A stretch of DNA of 64,000 nucleotides from Guadua angustifolia. Its lineage: Eukaryota; Streptophyta; Magnoliopsida; Poales; Poaceae. Positions 1 to 11,162 of this stretch are shown piece after piece. A model generated the notes under the pieces. The model was not told where the DNA came from, ran no database searches, and was given only the letters and a program-made list of their open reading frames with translations. Location of the stretch: assembly GCA_036346375.1 (NCBI GenBank), contig CM070501.1, positions 50,633,326 through 50,697,325 on the forward strand, written 5' to 3'. Every line of letters begins with the position of its first letter. Position 1 is the stretch's first letter. A program made the translations under genes and the position numbers.

Positions 1-645
1 TAGAAATATTAATGATACATCAGGACCATCCACAAAAAGTTTCAAAATTTTCTAACATGGTTTGAACTATTTTTCATTTGGTTGAAGTTTGCCGGCAAAG
101 CTTTTATCAGGTTAATAGTGCTGTCCGGATTTTAAAAAATTCATGAAGCTTGATCATCATCTGAAAATTTTATGAAAATATTAGTGATGCATCATAACCA
201 AGCAAAAAAAGAATTTCAAAATTTTCTAACATGGTTTGTTCTATTTTTCATTCGGTTCAAACTTGTTAGTCAGCGTTTTATCAGGGCAGTAGCAATGTTT
301 GAATTTTTAAAAATTCCTTGGACTTGGTAATCATCTGAAATTTTTATGGGAACATCAATTATGTGTTAGGAACCTCCACAAAAAAATTCAAAATTTTTTG
401 ACATCGTTTGAACCATTTTTCACTTGGTGCAAATTCACCGAAATCTCGGCAAATCTCACCAACATTTTAGGAATTCCGGCTTAAATTTTGGTTTTCTTGG
501 TGCAGAAAAAAACAGGATTTGAAATTTTTTTTTTTGTATTTTGTTTGGGATTTGTGCGAAATTGTGAGATGCCGACGAGATTTTGGATTTCGGCCACCTC
601 GGAGATATCATCCGAAAACGAAATTTTAAACCTTGCTTGGAAGTG
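1..645. repeat. AT-rich tandem repeat, ~173-bp period, plus flanking 'ctcgccgagattt' module
   Basis: A motif of the form ACATGGTTTGAACTATTTTT recurs near 55, 229 and 401, giving periods of about 174 and 172 bp. Each unit also carries a GATCATCATCTGAAA-like stretch. From about 430 to 645 the array gives way to a module with GGCAAATCTCACC and GACGAGATTTTGG. Related sequence is seen at 30780-30955 and in the 46.5-49.9 kb repeats, so this is a dispersed family. No coding content is recognisable, and the array is cut by the left edge of the window. Confidence 0.7.
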
Positions 646-1240
646 AATCCAATAAAAGACTTATGTTGGGTGACCATGATCCGTCATAACTGAGTTGCAC
701 CATATCAATTCAAAACTAAGTGTACTAATATTATTAAGGAGTGGAAATAGGGGAAAACAGACACAAAGATTTAGCTGTAACTTTCTTCCATAACCATTAT
801 ATGCATGTTTTTTGTTTGGTTCCTACATAACGACTGCACAAGCCTTATCCATTATCACTTTCTAATTTCCACTCCGCTTGATGGCCGCTTCCTGCTTATC
901 TTCAGGTGTAAGAGGCTCAATAGGTTTGTACATCTATTAGCTGTTTTGAAACCTGTGTGCTCCTTTAGCAAAGGACCACCCATACGGACAAACCTGTGCC
1001 AACTGCCAACAAACTTTGGGCCTTCTTTTCTCCCCTACCAATCAGATAGTATAGCGTCCCCGTCATTGTTGGGCATCTCCTGTTCATGTGCTAGCATTCA
1101 TGGCTGAATCATACAGTTTAGGGGAAAAAAGAAGCTAAAAGCTCTAAAAATTTAACAAGTTAGAGGATAAGAATACCACAATTAACATTCCTTTTCTCAT
1201 TATTTGTCGCCGCCATGTACAAGAAAATGCGAAGTAAATT
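646..1240. other. Gene-free stretch
   Basis: Mixed-composition DNA. Short open frames at 805-1107 have no recognisable domain. I see nothing else that can be supported. Confidence 0.4.
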
Positions 1241-1453
1241 GTGCAGAGCGAACTGATCACTAATTATGGTTTTCTTGGTGCAGTTCCGCTATCCATCTAC
1301 GCTTTCACCCTACCGCTGCCGTACATTGGTGTGGCTTCGTCCCTCCCTCCTGGCTTCGTTGCGGGTGCAGCGGTGCTCACCGCCGGCTTACTATTATATA
1401 GCCTTCCACAGGCACAGAGTTATGGAAATTCCTTCAACAGCAGGAATGCCTAG
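1241..1453 (+). other. Possible exon or gene fragment encoding two hydrophobic segments
   Basis: An open frame of 70 codons contains two helix-like stretches: roughly residues 12-33 (FLGAVPLSIYAFTLPLPYIG) and residues 39-54 (FVAGAAVLTAGLLLYS). It has no in-frame ATG start; it opens on GTG. A TTGGTGCAG preceding the hydrophobic part resembles a splice acceptor. The residue pattern looks more like real membrane-protein coding sequence than a random frame, but I do not recognise the family. It could be one exon of a degraded gene captured in repeat DNA, or chance. Confidence 0.25.
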
Positions 1454-1657
1454 CTAACATTCATTTCTTCATTTTTCTCCCCATTCTACACAACCATGGT
1501 TCTTCATCTGGGCTTGAAAGGTAGAGCAGAAGTTCTCCTGAGGGCCACCTGACTGTTGTATGTTGTATACTTGTATGATAAAAGTTAGGAAATGCCGCAT
1601 GGATACGGAATAAATCTTAAGAGAAAAAAGTACCTGAGCATCAGACGTTCTTTCTTG

Positions 1658-1852
1658 TTACTGAGTGAAGGTCGGAGATGGGTATGCACAGTTATTAGAC
1701 GGGACGAGAGCCAGGGAGAAGAGCAGGAGCATCATCACCACAGGTACGAAGAGCAAGAATGGCGGCGGCGGCGGTAGCGGCGGCAGCACCAATGGGAGCC
1801 ACAGGAGGATCGCCGCCGCCGCCAGCAACATCATCAGGACGCCCTTGTCCAT
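1658..1852 (-). CDS. ARGOS/OSR-like microprotein 1 (64 aa)
   Basis: This short intronless ORF encodes a protein that is almost only an OSR domain. It has hydrophobic helix 1 at about residues 4-20, then the family signature PLVLPPLPPPPP at about 20-31, then helix 2 at 32-51 with the PV...L.LALVP pattern, and a short polar tail. I start it at the ATG at 1850-1852 (MDKGV); the open frame extends slightly further upstream only through a non-ATG codon. Known family: Arabidopsis ARGOS, ARL and OSR1 promote organ growth, and maize and Arabidopsis ARGOS proteins sit in ER/Golgi membranes and lower ethylene sensitivity. Those proteins are about 90-140 aa, so this copy lacks the N-terminal extension. 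It is the first of three same-strand copies, with others at 10909-11073 and 17798-18001. Its tail (AY-PS--F-Q) resembles that of copy 3. A TATA box lies about 150 bp upstream. Family assignment is by motif; function is inferred. Confidence 0.7.
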   Translation of the reverse strand: MDKGVLMMLLAAAAILLWLPLVLPPLPPPPPFLLFVPVVMMLLLFSLALVPSNNCAYPSPTFTQ

Positions 1853-2000
1853 CTTGGCCGTCCTGCAGTGCAAGGGAACCTCTGCCTGGTACTCCGGTGG
1901 CTCACCGTCTCCGGCCAGTTTTAGACGTCATCTTTCTGTTTGAGCAAGTGGTGTGATTGTATCCAGTGGAAGTCACGTTTGGAACTGAGAGGTTGACAAG

Positions 2001-2010
2001 CTATATATAT
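2001..2010 (-). promoter_or_regulatory. TATA box of OSR-like gene 1
   Basis: CTATATATAT on the plus strand reads ATATATATAG on the minus strand. It lies about 150 bp upstream of the ATG at 1852, in the right orientation for the microprotein gene. The assignment is inferred from position and sequence only. Confidence 0.4.
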
Positions 2011-3735
2011 GGCCAGCCTGCTGCTTCAAACAACAGGATAAGATATGATCGATGGTGTGTTTTCTGTGCGTGAGACTTTGCATCAATGATTCTTTGTTGC
2101 AATACAGTATATATACTGTGCTCACTGTGATCACCGGGGCCCTTTTCTGGGAGGTCGAGGATGCAGGTATGGTGGGCCCCCACAGCTGCGGCGGGGAGGT
2201 CCCCGACACCGACAGCCATCTTGCGCTGGGAGGTCGAGAGGACATGGGGCAATACCTGTTTGCACTTTTCCAAAACCAGCGGCAATCCGGTTCCCAGATT
2301 TCAGATTAGTCATTACTAATCTAATTGATAAAGTGAAGAACTAAGGAACGACGTCAAAAAAAGAGAGAAAAGGATAGCGATCGACCATTGAATCCACTGA
2401 TCGAACAATCGGCTGCACTGCACCTATGTTCACATAAATCTTATCCATACCACCTCCAACACATAGAAAAACACAATCTCTCTCTCAAGTAGCACTAACA
2501 AGCGGCTACACCGGTGAAGGTAACGATAAGATGCAGGCAGTGGCGGACTCACCCTTGTGTGGCGGCAAGGTGGTAATTAGTGGATTCCCGCAGGCTCATC
2601 GTCGTGCAGCTGCAAGACGACAAGCAGCGGCAGAGCAACAGGTGGCCCCAGGCCCCCAGGCTCGCCTGCGCGCACATTGAGCAATGAGCGGCGATGGACC
2701 CGCTCAGTGTCCACAGACAGTGAGGTTGTAGGCTTGCTCGAGCGCCGCAGTGAGCAGTGGTGTGTAGTACAGCGTCGATGAGTGGCATGCGGCCAACGGT
2801 GTGAAGCAAGGCAACGTGCAGGAAGGCGAACGGCTACATTTGGGAAGGGGTCGTGGAGGTGCGCCGCGAGAGACCGTGGGGGCGTGATCAGGTATGGCTG
2901 CGAACTGTTATGGTCAAGCACTAGAGGGCGAGCGGTGAGCGAGCTCAGCTGTGGTTGCAAGCACAATCCTCTGCTCTGACGCTGAAGGACGGGCCGGCAC
3001 TTCATTAGCATGCTCCTCGATGATCTGCTCCTCCAAGCTCCCCTCCACCCCTCGTCTCCAGAAGGCCAGATCCGGTGGCGGCACAACTCGAGGTCTCGGC
3101 GACGTGGCGTGGAGCTTGGGCGGGAGGTAGGGAAGAGATTGAGTGGATGCTCGACGTGGAGCTCGAGGACAGATTCCGCGACGATGGTAGTCGGGCATGC
3201 AGAAGCCGGAGAAGAGGGTGTGTTGATGGCAAATGTTGTTGGGCAGCTCCGCAGCAACACATTAGTGCTATCGGAGCGAGGTGAGCTCAAAATCTAGCCG
3301 AAGCTCATCGAAAATTTATCGATGACACTCGTTGAGACCAACTAAAACTTAGTGAAACTTGATAAAATTTCTTGAAACTTTCTAGTCAACGCTTGTTAAA
3401 ATTTTTGATTTAAACTCGTTAGGGCTATAATTTTCTCGTATGGGAACTAGATTTGTAAAAAAAAAAAAACTGTAGAACTATATACATGAACAGGTCCTTT
3501 ATGTCGGAGTACACCTATATAATCTTAATTAAATTTTGGCTGTTAAGTTGTACGGTGATCATAGTCATATCGCAGAATAGCAGAGCGTACAGGTTACACT
3601 CCCTTTGTGTTTTGTCGCACTACCCTCCATTTGAGGAATCTTGGCCTATGTGACACCACAAAGGGCCAACATACAATCCAACTTGCCCGCATCCCATGTG
3701 TGCTGCGGGCGGGCACCACCAATGGCGTGCCGTGT
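2011..3735. other. Gene-free stretch with a GC-rich middle
   Basis: About 2550-3300 is GC-rich and open in several overlapping frames on both strands, the longest on the minus strand at 2577-3290. None shows a domain, a membrane pattern or consistent codon bias. From 3300 onward there is AT-rich low-complexity DNA. I regard it as non-genic, possibly old retroelement sequence. Confidence 0.4.
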
Positions 3736-3847
3736 CCCCTCCTGTCAATCGGACTACTCACATCATTCGATGAACCAGTAGCAGTAGTACACCCCTCCTG
3801 TCAATCGGACTACTCACATCATCTGATGAACCAGTAGCAGTAGTACA
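3736..3847. repeat. 56-bp tandem duplication
   Basis: A 56-bp block beginning CCCCTCCTGTCAATCGGACT occurs twice in direct succession (from 3736 and from 3792). The copies differ by a small change in the ATTCGATG/ATCTGATG part. Confidence 0.85.
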
Positions 3848-4010
3848 CCTACCAATCAGCTATAGCTAGCTCACCGATCGTTGCGAAAACCACCAACTCA
3901 GCTCTTGCTTTGCTAGTAGTCATTAATCCTACATATTTCTTTCTCCATGCGGCACCTAACTATGATTGCTGTCTTGATTTCAAGAAGGCATTGGCCACTC
4001 AAAGCCCTAG

Positions 4011-5575
4011 TGAAAGGACCTAGATGTCGCCTAGAGGGGGGGTGAATAGGCGTTTACAAATTTTAAATCGCAGCGGAAAATAAAACTTCGGATACTCCGA
4101 AATTATCTTCGGACTGTCCGAGTGGTTCGGATAGTCCGAACCTAATTTCGGATAGTCCGAACTGGTTCGAGCACAAGAACCCTAGAAAATAGATCTAGCA
4201 AATCTAGAGTAAGAATCTAGGTTCAAATGATGTATTATGACTAAGATTACTTGCAGGTAGAGAATTCAACCGATGTTTGCACTAACAACCCTTTAAATCC
4301 TTGAATCCCCAAAGATTTAACTAAGCACAATATGAGCGAGAGAGAGAATCAAGAACCAAAGAGACAAACCGATTTTTCGAAGTTCGGATCCTTGAGGATC
4401 CTCGTCTCCGTTGAGGTGCACAAAGCCGGGGTCTCTTTCAACCCTTGCCCTCTAGGTGTTGCACCAAGCACTCACCCGTTAGCTTTTGAATCCTTCCCCT
4501 GCGGAGGTGGATTCAACCTTCACAAACTTCCGGCGGCGTCCCACACGAGCTTGGGGGCTCACCGGCAACTCCTAGCCGTCTAGGAGTCCTCAACCTCCAA
4601 GAGTAAAAGATCCCGCAAGAAATCCGCTTGAGGATGAACCACGTGCTCAAGATGAATCACAATCACTAGATCTCTCAATCTCACACTTAATTTCCCTCCA
4701 AAGATTCAAGAATCACAAGATTTGAGGGAGGAGAACACTAGAGCTATGAGAGAGAGAGTCAAGAGAGCTGTTGGGATGTATTGAATGCAGTGAATAATTG
4801 GTAGGTGGGAGTTGGGGAGGTATTTAAAGCCCCCCAAAACTAGCCGTTTTTCACATCAGCTCGACATTTTTCGGATAGTCCGAACCTATGTTCGGATAGT
4901 CCGAAACATTTGAATTCAGGCTATTTAACACAAGGTTCGGATAGTCCGAACTACCCTTCGGATAGTCCGAACCCTAAAGAACTTAGGGCAACAGAACGCA
5001 TTGTTCGGACAGTCCGAACGACACTTCGGATAGTCCGAACCAAAATGACTTAGCCCTAACCGAGAGGGGTTGTTCGGATACTCCGAACCAGTGTTCGGAC
5101 ATTCCGAACCAAATAGAACGGGACCAACAGAGAGGGTCAGCTCGGATACTCCGAACTGAGGTTCGGACATTCCGAACTGAATTTTGCCTGAGCAACCGAG
5201 GGGTCCAGTTCGGACATTCCGAAGATTCATTCGGATACTCCGAACCTTTTTGAGCAATTTGCCCCTAAGACCTTACACATTGACCCATATATAGACTAGG
5301 ATTCATCTTTGAGCACATTAGATCATTCTAAAACTATTTCTTGCCAAATCCCTCTTAATAGAACGGCCGTCCTTAAACTCAAATAGAATTAAAAATACAT
5401 ACGCAATCATTGAGTTTGGTCGACGCCTTTTCTTCTTCAAATTGAGGGACCTCTTTTCTTAAGCGACTTTTCCATGAGCGTATCTATCTGTTCACCATAC
5501 TCAAAACACTCATTAGTCACTTAATCTTGTTGTCATTAATCACCAAAATCATTAAGGGGCCTAGATGCACTTTCA
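4011..5575. mobile_element. Solo LTR, 1565 bp, with CCTAG target-site duplication
   Basis: The element starts TGAAAGGACCTAGATG and ends CTAGATGCACTTTCA, so it has inverted TGAAAG/CTTTCA termini. It is flanked by identical 5-bp CCTAG copies at 4006-4010 and 5576-5580, as expected for an LTR-retrotransposon insertion reduced to a single LTR. The block TCGCCTAGAGGGGGGGTGAA after the start is common in grass LTRs. No gag or pol is present. It contains an array of palindromic 15-mers (4870-5245) and a few more copies at 4087-4161. It appears distantly related to the decayed LTR at 34777-36081. Confidence 0.9.
4870..5245. repeat. Six ~68-bp units, each with two 15-bp palindromes, inside the solo LTR
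   Basis: The imperfect palindrome TTCGGATAGTCCGAA (variants TTCGGACATTCCGAA, TTCGGATACTCCGAA) occurs in pairs starting at 4870/4891, 4936/4957, 5004/5025, 5073/5094, 5141/5162 and 5209/5230. Within-pair spacing is about 21 bp and pair-to-pair spacing 66-69 bp. Four further copies lie at 4087-4161. The regularity shows the unit was amplified in tandem; what the palindromes bind, if anything, is unknown. Confidence 0.9.
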
Positions 5576-5580
5576 CCTAG

Positions 5581-7654
5581 CCCAGATGAGATTCGGGTTT
5601 TTGATTGGTCAGATTATTTGTCGAAGTTCAGCGCACCTAGATTGTGCACTGTGCAGTCATCTAATCTGGTTTGATAGCCACATTCGCTTCACCTCGCACA
5701 AGCTGCTGACCTAACACAAGGAGTACACACATCAATGAATGACTTTTTTAGAAAAAGTAAAGCACATAAAATCCTGGAAATAATTTTGCTATATACTATA
5801 TGGCATCATGGGCCTCTCTAATTTTTTATATATATTTTTCAAAGTTGTTTTGCAAATTTTAAAAATCATAACTTAATTTCTAAAATAAATTAAATAGTAA
5901 AGAATTAAAACTTCACCTTTTCTTCTTGGCCATAAATGGAGCCTTGGCCTAGCCCATTGCTGCTTTCGGCCATGTATGACCAACAAACCGTCCTCGGTCG
6001 GAGTTGCCTCTCTCCTCTCCTCTTTCCATTTTATGCCTTCTCTCTCCCCACTTTCCTCTCATACTGATTGCTAAGCTTGGGACCCACCGGTCAGACCCCC
6101 TTCGTCCATGTCTTGCCCATCCATTTGGCGCACACTTGCATGCCAGTGCAGAGAGGCACTCTGCTCGTCGCCTTTCGTACCTCATCATTGCCCCATGTAT
6201 CTGTTGTCGTCACACCAACTCGCCACAACCTACTGCTACCAATCCACACTAGGGTAAGCGCAACGCCATGTCGTTGTCATCTAACCTGACCAAACCACGT
6301 TGTTTTGATTGAGCCGACTACCCACGTGAGCTTACTAGTTGCCACGTCGTCCTATCCTACTATCGGTGCTCTCCGCATCTCTCCCTTTTGTCTCCTACGC
6401 TTGTCCTGTATGGACAGAGGAGAGAGGGAGAGCATGCCATATGCCATTTTGTCTTACCAAACACGTGAAAAAACAAGACATTCTCCCTATCATAGTTACA
6501 CGTTTTGTTGTAGACCAGCATGAATCGCGAACTGGATTCATTAAACCCAAACCAGTTTAGAGTACATGTTCGACTTTATGGTGAAAATCGGAAGAAAAAG
6601 TAGCAAACCATGAACTCGAATCTCATACCATGCATCAAACGAACCACGTTTCTAGTAACTATTCTCCCGATCTTCTCCTTCATATTTAAGCTAAACCACT
6701 CGCATCATCTCATTCAGCTCATCATTTCCAATTTTTTCTCTAGTAACCTGAGCTCTTGGTCCTGTTGTTTGTTGGGAACTGTGTGCATCTTCCAGAGTGC
6801 CAACGAGCACACCACCGTGCTATTGCTGTTCTGGTGAGCTTCCTTGCACAACGCGCATGTCCTTTCTCATCTGCTTCATTGACACCATCCTATGCTTGTT
6901 TTCACAATTGAAATTGTGGGAGGCTAGGTTATCTTTGTTTTCTTTGACTCCAAAGAGCACGTCCCTTACTTTTACTGTGCCTCTATTGCCCTGTTGAGCC
7001 GCACTGCCTTCTTTCCACATCGTCTTGCACCATTTTGCTCCCTCATCTAAAACTCCCACATGGTGTCGTCCCTGCTCTAGTGATTTTTCCATTGCCATTT
7101 CTGATTATTCCCGTTGTCTGGTTGACACCATTCATTTTCACCATAGCTAATACCGAGGTCATTGTAGCTTTTCTCCTCGTCGTGTTCGCTACCACTTTGA
7201 AGCCTATTGAGGCCACCCCTGCTCACTGTCATCTGGCCACCTCAGACCTTCTTTGTCACATCGATCATCGTGGTGAGCTCCTGGTAAACCCCTTTTGCTA
7301 ATTTACTAGTTAGATTTGAAGCTTAGTGCTCTTAGCCATGGTCATCCATGGATCCCTTGTAGCTCCATATCGATGGAATGGCTCCAATGACCATTGGTTT
7401 CCGTACCGGCTACAATAGTGTCACCTCAGATCCCATTGTCTTTGTGCTGTGAATCAATTTGCTCATTTTGTCCTTCCATGCCAACACCGTTGCACTGTCG
7501 AAGCCTCCTCACTGCTTTCCGTCACTATGTTGCTTCGTCCGTCCACCTGCGTGGCTACCACTCCTACCAATAGGAATTTCTCACATTTTTTTAAAAAAGT
7601 TTCTATGCAATCTTTCTCTCCCATTCTCTCTCACTAGCACATATTGTAATCTTA
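5581..7654. other. Gene-free stretch, pyrimidine-rich
   Basis: From about 5940 to 7640 the plus strand is C/T-rich with many short overlapping frames (6004-6252, 6610-6837, 7035-7301 and others). None has a recognisable domain. It may be degraded retroelement sequence; nothing specific can be supported. Confidence 0.35.
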
Positions 7655-7888
7655 GAGCCTGTTTGGTAGAGCTACAAATTCTAACTTCACATGAAATCTG
7701 AAACTTGTAGGCTAAAATAAAGTGAATTAAGTTTATATTTTTTGTCTAAAATGTAAACAAAATGATCTATCTAAACACTCTTAATGTATTTACAGTTTCA
7801 GCTTCACGAATCTGGTGAAGCTGGAATTTTCAGCTTCACCGGATTTACAAATCTGGATAAGCTAAATCCCTACCAAAAACACCCTTAA
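7655..7888. mobile_element. MITE of the 'gcctgtttgg' family, copy 1
   Basis: It begins GAGCCTGTTTGGTAGAGCT and ends near CCCTACCAAAAACACCCTT, an imperfect terminal inverted repeat. Internal sequence (GTCTAAAATGTAAAC, then ATCTAAACACTCTTAATGT) matches the elements at 11163-11390 and 35534-35764, in the opposite orientation. About 234 bp, with no coding capacity. Confidence 0.65.
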
Positions 7889-8904
7889 GTTTCCTATATT
7901 CTATCCAAAATCATGTATATTCCTATATTTTTTGTACCCTACGGTTTCAGTATAACTTTTGTTTACCTGCAATTTTTTTCTTATACAATATTTCAATATT
8001 TTTCCTCTTAATATAAGTTGTATAAAGTTTAAAGCAAATAAAAAGATAAATAATCATTATTCACTATTTAATTATACTTTAATATTTATACAGCCGTTAA
8101 GAAAAACCCACGAAAACACCGTTCTTTTGTCTCGCTAATGCTCCTTTGAGTTTGATTGGAAGCACTCGATCGTCTGCACAAACAGCGACAGTAGATGAGA
8201 TTGCCATACTGGACATGGACCAGCTAGTGACCAGGTTGGCTCGTCCTTGTATGCGTTGCCTGCTAGCCACAAGTGGCTCGTACGAAGCCAACACTTTGAT
8301 CAGCCGGGTTCGATGCACCTGGCCAAAAGCCTCGCGACACGTTACTGAAAGCAGAGGCAACTTGGCAAGACAGGGTCGGAACTGGCAGCGCTGTGCTGTA
8401 CGGTGCTGTTCAGTGACGGCTCGTGTCGCTGACGACACGGCAGGGAGCCGGCCAGTGCGCGTGCAGTGCAGTAGCCGCACGAGAAAAAGCGAGGGCACTG
8501 CTCGCCGCCGTGCTCGCGATTGGCCAGACACGCGCGCGGGCTGAGGCCGCAAGCTGCCGCCGACGGCTGGCCGCGTCTCGCACGGCCGCCGTACGGGCGA
8601 TGGCTCGCCAACCAGCAATAATCTCCTTCGGCCGGCCGTGTAGGCCGGTTAACTTCTGCTTTAATGAGAGTGTGGGCAGGACTCCCGACTCCGGACGAAA
8701 ATGCTAATAAATGGGCCGGGCTCCCTGGATTTCGATGAGAAGTGCTGCAACTACTCTCTCTGAACTCCGAAGGCCTATTTGGAACACAATTTCATACGAG
8801 TTTCCTTGAAATAGTTCAATTCTCGCATGAAGCTAGAAAAATTCATGCAGACCGAACGGGGGCCTAAAACAAGGCAACATATCCGGTGCAACTCCCCCTC
8901 CTCT
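7889..8904. other. Gene-free stretch with a GC-rich island at 8100-8700
   Basis: The island is open in several frames on both strands, the longest on the minus strand at 8097-8618. The translated products are arginine/alanine-rich without any domain, which is what high GC alone gives. No gene is called. Confidence 0.4.
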
Positions 8905-9171
8905 GTGAAACCATCGTGCAACTGAACTAAAAAAAATTTCAAAAAATTCTGAAAAAAATCATGGATGTACATCTCAACTTACCCCACCTACATATAAAAT
9001 TTCATGATCAAATTCATCCTATACTAGCAGCTACAAAAAAAAACAAACAGCAAAAATGAATAGTGATGAACAGTAAAAAATTTTATATGTAGGTGGGGTA
9101 AGTTGAGATGTACATCCATGATTTTTTTCAGAATTTTTTGAAATTTTTTAGTTCATTGCATGATATTTCAC
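8905..9171. mobile_element. Foldback-type element with ~95-bp inverted arms
   Basis: The left arm (about 8905-9001) and right arm (about 9077-9171) are close reverse complements through GAACTAAAAAA...TTTCAAAAAATTCTG...ATCATGGATGTACATCTCA...CCCCACCTACATATAAAATT. A loop of roughly 75 bp separates them. One arm plus part of the loop recurs at 60590-60665, so the sequence is repetitive. It is non-coding and would fold into a long hairpin if transcribed. Confidence 0.75.
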
Positions 9172-9471
9172 CGAAAGGTGATTATCTGAGATATTTTCTC
9201 TGAAACAAAACTGAAGCACAACTTACAAAGCACACGGAGAGCTTGCTTGCAATTACTCGCCACTCTACTGCTAACGATACTGCTTTAAAATGTGTGCAAC
9301 TTAGCTTTCGGAAGAACATATACAGGGGGTGACGCTGACGACTGATGTTTTGCAAGGTACGGTGCGCTGACAACACGGCTGAAGTTTTGCATGGTACGAT
9401 GCGCTAACAAAATTAGTTCTCCAAGTTAGTAAGAAACTTTGAACAAGGTGCATGTGCCATCACGCGTAAAT

Positions 9472-9559
9472 CACTACGGGAAAAACATTTTGGTCGACGG
9501 GTTATTTTGACCGTCTACTATATATTTGGTCGTAGACAATAAGTACTTTTTCTGTAGTG
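9472..9559. mobile_element. 88-bp mini CACTA-like element
   Basis: It starts CACTACGGGAAAAAC and ends TTTTTCTGTAGTG, giving the CACTA/TAGTG termini in inverted orientation. Flanks are AAT and CAT, so the 3-bp duplication is imperfect. Internal GGTCGACGG and GACCGTC are complementary. Too short to encode anything. Confidence 0.55.
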
Positions 9560-10908
9560 CATGAGCATAGTGCATTTTAAGTTTCAAAACAAATATACTT
9601 TCTTAAATTTAAAAAGGGTTGCAAAACTTCTCGATATTAATTAGCATGCGACACAGGCTTTAGTTCATATGTAAATGTCGATCTAGATATTCTACGCTTT
9701 GGGCAATACTCATACCGTCCTACGTATAGTGTGGTAGGTCTTGTGCGAATCAAGCTTGATCTCGATGTTGCAACCACATATATAGAAGGATATGCATGCG
9801 CTAGCTCATGTATCTCCAGGGGGCAGGGCTGGATCGATTTGGATCATGCTGGGATTTGATTTTAATTTTCTCCCCTTGATTCGTTAAGATCAACTGCCAC
9901 GATGTACTCGAGTGGGTGATGCGCAAGACTTGCACTGGAGCTGGTCTCCTCTTGCTAATTTGTTCTTGAAAAAGAAAGATCCCGTCTTATATTGTTTGCC
10001 CTCCAAAAGATCTCAAAATCTGCAAGCTAGCTTACTTTTCTATTAGCTACATCATCCTTCTGTCCTTGACCCCAGCAATTTGCTTCGACAAAATTGTACT
10101 GTAGCAAAATTATAAAGAGCACTACTAATTGGAAAATGTTATGCGTGTCTTGCTAGCTACTTCCAAAAAAAGATCATAAGCATGATAGCAAAAATTTTGT
10201 TGAAGGATTGATCAGTGAAAAAAAAAATCCACCTTCTGCTAGTTGTACAATTCATGCGTATTCATTCGTATAGTGCTGATCCAGTTTTGCTGACCTGCTG
10301 GCTGCCGGCCGGCCAGCCTCGCTCAGAAGTGAGGGAAGATCGTTTACGACCATAGTCAAAATTTTATGACCATTTTTGTAGTGACACTTGTGTTCATGGG
10401 GGAAAAGAATCAGGTACAACCAAAGATCCACAAAAATGTTGGCTTAAATGGGTGATCATCAACCTGTAAGAGATACAGAAGACAGCGTACGTACATCTTT
10501 ATTTCGATCGAGATATAGAGTCACAAAATGTTTTCTTGGATGATAATCAGCAAATGAGTTAAGCTAGCTGACACGCTGGAGATGCCATTATTTCCCCTCG
10601 ATCGCTTCATCGCTTGCGCACCCACCGTCACCCGCAACAGATTTGTACTCTTTAGGAATACACCCTAGTGCAAAATAAAATACCTACAATACAAGGAAAA
10701 GAACTCAATGAGGATGTGTAACTTCCAAAGATAGCTAGATAAACTGCATGACTGAATGCATCCATATATTTCTGTGATGAAACATCTGATGATCACACGA
10801 CTACAAAAAAGAGAGAATGCTCGCCCTAGCTACCTAGTATGCATAGGCTTCAGCAGTTCAGTAGGACTAGGAGTCCAGAAAGCTAACCTTGCGTCTCAGC
10901 TAGCTGAG
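9560..10908. other. Gene-free stretch
   Basis: Ordinary mixed-composition intergenic DNA. A CATTTTTGTAGTG at about 10371-10383 looks like an isolated 3' end of a CACTA-type MITE. Nothing else is recognisable. Confidence 0.4.
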
Positions 10909-11073
10909 TCACTGAACAGGGAAGAAAGCAAGCGCAAAGAGTAGAAGCAGCATGAGCACCGGGATCCAGACGAACAGAGCCGGTGGAGAAGGCGGCAGCG
11001 GTGGCAGAACGAGAGGGTACCAGAGGAGAACGGCGACCAGTGCAAGCAGCATCAGCACCACCGCAGTGTCCAT
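10909..11073 (-). CDS. ARGOS/OSR-like microprotein 2 (54 aa)
   Basis: This intronless ORF begins at the ATG at 11071-11073 (MDTAVV). The protein is hydrophobic helix 1 (about residues 4-19), the motif YPLVLPPLPPSPP (about 19-31) and hydrophobic helix 2 (33-52, with WIPV and LAFFP). It then stops almost immediately (FFPVQ), so it lacks the polar tail of copies 1 and 3. The spacing of prolines, the PV after the linker and the closing LAF-P match the OSR domain of ARGOS/ORGAN SIZE RELATED proteins, which act in ER membranes. It is the shortest of the three same-strand copies, about 9 kb from copy 1 and 7 kb from copy 3. A TATAATTAT on the minus strand lies about 35-45 bp upstream, close for a plant 5' UTR. 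It could be functional or a slightly truncated paralogue; expression data would decide. Confidence 0.65.
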   Translation of the reverse strand: MDTAVVLMLLALVAVLLWYPLVLPPLPPSPPALFVWIPVLMLLLLFALAFFPVQ

Positions 11074-11162
11074 CTCCGACCGACTGGTCACTCTGTCTCT
11101 GAGCTCGATAATTATACGAACAACATTTCTCTCTCTGAAAGCATGGAGCTAGCTGTAGCTAG

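Noticed and set aside
1665..1956. Plus-strand frames over OSR-like gene 1 (1665-1943, 1759-1956)
   Set aside because: Glycine/serine/alanine runs caused by the GC-rich proline-leucine coding on the other strand.
2577..3290. 237-codon minus-strand frame
   Set aside because: Overlaps equally long frames on both strands; arginine/serine/histidine-rich without domain or codon periodicity that I could see.
4925..5257. 110-codon minus-strand frame in the palindrome array
   Set aside because: It is a translation of the tandem TTCGGATAGTCCGAA repeats (repeating FGMSE / SDYP units), not a protein gene.
8097..8618. 173-codon minus-strand frame
   Set aside because: GC-rich island open in four frames at once; no domain.
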